A stretch of 8,321 nucleotides of DNA from Clostridia bacterium (GTDB lineage Bacteria; Bacillota; Clostridia; RGIG6154), in assembly GCA_017622395.1 (NCBI GenBank), contig JAGARF010000106.1, positions 1 to 8,321 on the forward strand, read 5' to 3'. Under the pieces are notes generated by a model. That model searched no databases. It was not told the DNA's origin and saw nothing but the letters and a program-made list of their open reading frames with translations. Numbering within the stretch: position 1 is the first letter of the stretch; each line of letters starts with the position of its first letter. Positions 6,211-8,321 of the stretch are shown here, piece by piece. The position numbers and the translations under genes were made by a program.

Positions 6211-7323
6211 ATGAATCAGTTAATTACCATTAAAGAAATTGCAAGACAGGCACTTCCAAGACTTATGGAAAACCTTGTTTTCCCAAATCTTATTCACAAA
6301 GATTTTTCACAGGACTTTGTTAACGGCAAAGGCGATAAAATTCAGGTAAGAAAGCCTGTTGTTTTATCAGCAGAGGACTTTGACCAGACAGGGGGTATTA
6401 AGCCTCAGGATATTGAGGAAACATCAGTAGAGGTTACTCTTGATAAGCTTGCAACTGTTGATGTTGAGTTTACAGCACTTCAGTCTGCAACATCTATTGA
6501 TGACCTTAACAGACTTTTCATTGAGCCTGCGGCTGCTGCACTTGCTCAGAAAATCAATGCAGACGGTCTTGAGCTTTACAAGGATATTTACAATACTGCC
6601 TTAACAGCAGGCACAACTCCTTCAACTCTTGAGGACCTTTCAAAGGTAAGAAAGGCTATGAACGAGGAAAAAGTTCCTGTTGCAGGCAGAAAGGCTGTAT
6701 GGGACACAGAAGCAGATGCTTCCTTTACAACAATTGATGCTATCGTAAACGCTGAAAAGAGCGGTTCTACAAAAGCATTAAGAGAAGGTTCTATCGGCAG
6801 AATTTTCGGTCTTGACAACTATATGTCACAGTCTGTTAAAAAGCACACAACAGGAATTACAGCATCTGCAGCAGTTAAAACAAACGGTGCTTTGACAAAA
6901 GGTGCTGACAAGATTTCAATTGACGGCACAACTCTTACAGGTAAGCTTGTAAAGGGTGACCTTTTGACTATCGGCGGCAACACATACACAGTTACTAAGG
7001 ATACAGAGGAGGCGGCAAATAATGCCATTGCTGAGGTTTGCATTTCTCCAAATCTTGCGGAAGATACTAAAGACAACACAGCGGTAACACTTGTTGCATC
7101 TCACACAGCCAACCTTGCATTTAATCCTATGGCATTTGCTTTTGTTACAAGACCTCTTGCAACTCCTTCAGGTGTTGAAAGCTATGTTACAAGCTACAAC
7201 GGTATTACATTAAGAGTTGTTAAGGGTTATGATATGAAATACAAAAAGGATATTATCTCTATGGATGTTTTATACGGCTATAAGACAATGTATCCGTCAC
7301 TTGCTGTGAGAGTATTAGGTTGA
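6211..7323 (+). CDS. Phage major capsid protein, P22 coat-type HK97 fold
   Basis: This 370-residue protein is the main shell subunit. The N-terminal part ITIKEIARQALPRLMENLVF (5-24), the strand-rich KGDKIQVRKP (40-49) and the spine-helix region EPAAAALAQKINADGLELYK (105-124) fit the P22 gp5-like coat family in Firmicutes phages. A glycine- and threonine-rich segment at about 222-296, including KGDLLTIGGNTYTVTKD (248-264), corresponds in place and pattern to the insertion domain of P22 coat. The C-terminus NLAFNPMAFAFVTRPL (301-316) and YDMKYKKDIISMDVLYG (340-356) is also typical. The start ATG 6211 has GAAAGGA (6196-6202) 8 bases upstream, inside the scaffold gene. There is no HK97-like N-terminal delta domain or protease gene, in keeping with a separately encoded scaffold. 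Confidence 0.9.
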   Translation: MNQLITIKEIARQALPRLMENLVFPNLIHKDFSQDFVNGKGDKIQVRKPVVLSAEDFDQTGGIKPQDIEETSVEVTLDKLATVDVEFTALQSATSIDDLNRLFIEPAAAALAQKINADGLELYKDIYNTALTAGTTPSTLEDLSKVRKAMNEEKVPVAGRKAVWDTEADASFTTIDAIVNAEKSGSTKALREGSIGRIFGLDNYMSQSVKKHTTGITASAAVKTNGALTKGADKISIDGTTLTGKLVKGDLLTIGGNTYTVTKDTEEAANNAIAEVCISPNLAEDTKDNTAVTLVASHTANLAFNPMAFAFVTRPLATPSGVESYVTSYNGITLRVVKGYDMKYKKDIISMDVLYGYKTMYPSLAVRVLG

Positions 7324-7652
7324 TGCCATACGCAGATTATTCCTGGTACAAAGAGGCTTATAAGGGCACAGAGCTTGGGGAAGATGAATTTTCCTCTCTT
7401 GCCCTTAAGGCTTCAAAGTACCTTGATAAAATAACCTTCGGCAGAATTGATGACGCCGATGATAATGTTAAGCTTGCAATGTGTGCGGTTGCTGAAGAAA
7501 TGAAAAAAACGGGCATAGCCTCCCACATTGCATCAGAAACCAACGACGGGTACAGTATTTCATACAAAAACACAGGTGAAAGAGAAAGTCTTTATAAGAC
7601 TGCAGGTCTGTTTCTTCCCCCTGAGCTTTTATACAGAGGGGTGGAAGTATGA
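7323..7652 (+). CDS. Head-tail connector (adaptor) protein
   Basis: This 109-residue protein probably forms the first ring below the portal, as the gp6/gp15-type adaptors do. The pattern is typical: YADYSWYKEAYKG near the N-terminus, FSSLALKASKYLDKITFGRI as the helical core, a predicted helix at VKLAMCAVAEEMKK, then SETNDGYSISYKN, a tail frequent in Clostridia phage connectors, and LPPELLYRGVEV at the end. The position right after the coat gene agrees. The start is ATG 7323, whose A is also the last base of the coat stop TGA; a TTG at 7320 would add one residue only. No strong ribosome binding site is present, so translation is probably coupled to the coat gene. Confidence 0.75.
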   Translation: MPYADYSWYKEAYKGTELGEDEFSSLALKASKYLDKITFGRIDDADDNVKLAMCAVAEEMKKTGIASHIASETNDGYSISYKNTGERESLYKTAGLFLPPELLYRGVEV

Positions 7653-7963
7653 TTTGTGCAGATAAAGAGATAACAGTTTTTCACTACAACAAAGACAGCA
7701 TAACTAAAGAGCATTTCGGGAAAGTAAGTGTTTTCTCGGATGTAAAGGCAAGTGTATCGGATGTTGAGAATATATCGGTTTCCGAAATTGTTGTAAGAAT
7801 TCCCACAAATCAGGAAATTTGTGTAGACATAGGGGACAGAATTGCACTCAGAAAGGTTTTTGAGGAGGAAATTCCTTATGAAGAAACCTACACCGTATAC
7901 AGCATTAAAAATAACATAAGGGGGACAATGGGCGTAAGACATTACTGCCTTAAATGCAGATAA
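7649..7963 (+). CDS. Head-closure / minor capsid-like protein
   Basis: This 104-residue protein is mainly beta-strand in pattern and ends with YTVYSIKNNIRGTMGVRHYCLKCR, matching the strand-turn-strand ending (DNxRGSxxVxH) that I recall for the Minor_capsid_1 family of Gram-positive phages, thought to close the head below the adaptor. The start ATG 7649 overlaps the connector stop as ATGA, and GAGGGG (7636-7641) lies 7 bases upstream. Order and size suit a head-closure protein; the family assignment is from memory of the pattern and is moderate. Confidence 0.6.
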   Translation: MICADKEITVFHYNKDSITKEHFGKVSVFSDVKASVSDVENISVSEIVVRIPTNQEICVDIGDRIALRKVFEEEIPYEETYTVYSIKNNIRGTMGVRHYCLKCR

Positions 7964-8321
7964 ATGGAAAAATATGCAGAATTTATAAAAGAGTACAACG
8001 GCTTTAACGGTTTGGATTTAAAGCTTGATTATTTAAATCTCAAACCGGGAGAGCTTTGTATCAGAACAGAAAACTATGAGCCGGTGGTTAAAAGCTATGC
8101 AGATGGCGGAAAGCTTAAGCAATGTGTTTTCTCCCTCTGCTTAAAGGAGGCGAGAGTTCCCCTTACAAAGGAAAGCATAAGTAATATCGGCATTTTAAAG
8201 GGCTTTCTGAGCTGGCTCAAAATCCGTGACAGGGAGGGGAATTTTCCTCTCCCCGGAAACGGAATTTCAATTACCGCAATAACAGATGTTAATACAGAGA
8301 AAGCGGATATAAGCTGTAATG
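7964..8321 (+). CDS. Minor capsid / tail-terminator-like protein (3' partial)
   Basis: The frame opens at ATG 7964, directly after the preceding TAA, and stays open for 119 codons to the right edge, so the protein is cut by the window. Residues 31-60, with KSYADGGKLKQCVFSL at 43-58, followed by NIGILKGFLSWLK (74-86) and GNFPLPGNGISITAI (92-106), match the layout of the Minor_capsid_3 family of Gram-positive phages (KxYxDGxxxxQxxF, a helix ending in a tryptophan, then xLP). Members are considered tail-terminator proteins. No ribosome binding site is visible, so reinitiation after the upstream stop is likely. Assignment is from pattern and position, without a search. Confidence 0.65.
   Translation, partial: MEKYAEFIKEYNGFNGLDLKLDYLNLKPGELCIRTENYEPVVKSYADGGKLKQCVFSLCLKEARVPLTKESISNIGILKGFLSWLKIRDREGNFPLPGNGISITAITDVNTEKADISCN

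Noticed and set aside
7592..7942. Minus-strand 116-codon frame opposite the head-closure gene
   Set aside because: It is antisense to a gene fixed on both sides by coupled starts and stops, and it has no domain or start signal.

Overview
The window reads as a piece of an AT-rich Firmicutes chromosome, most likely a Clostridia-type bacterium. The signs are AT-rich codons with frequent AGA for arginine, strong AGGAGG-type ribosome binding sites, and a two-gene ABC-2 transporter of the kind common in that class. This placement is an inference from style and families, not from a marker gene.

Left part (1-2900): two overlapping plus-strand genes encode an ABC transporter. They are an ATPase whose 5' end lies outside the window (Walker A, signature, Walker B and H-loop all visible) and a 666-residue permease with a membrane half and a large C-terminal soluble region that carries an internally repeated module. 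A 13-bp perfect hairpin at 2872-2900 closes this host unit.

Right part (2901-8321): a densely packed plus-strand head module of a tailed-phage-like element begins at once. The order is very small terminase small subunit, terminase large subunit (TerL), a 115-base gap rich in inverted repeats, A118/SPP1-gp6-like portal, short GP20-type scaffold, P22-type major capsid protein, a first head-tail connector, a head-closure/minor-capsid-like protein, and a third neck gene that runs off the right edge. From the portal onward the genes overlap by 1-4 bases (ATGA, TGATG), abut exactly (TAAATG), or are 3 bases apart, as expected for one translationally coupled morphogenesis operon. TerS and TerL would package DNA through the portal into a shell built by the coat and scaffold proteins, and the neck proteins would then join the tail.

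No integrase, repressor, excisionase or att repeat is visible, so the left boundary is inferred only from the host terminator. The most notable observation is that TerL's conserved N-terminal sequence continues upstream of its only usable canonical start. Removing one A at 3168-3170 would join it to an ATG overlapping the end of terS. This is either a sequencing indel, a real frameshift in a decaying prophage, or an unusual start. Other points are the missing coiled-coil section of the scaffold, the lack of a MuF-type gene and of one expected neck gene, and the palindromic gap before the portal. I see no clear evidence for a wholly new system; the region is best described as a compact and perhaps damaged prophage head cassette.
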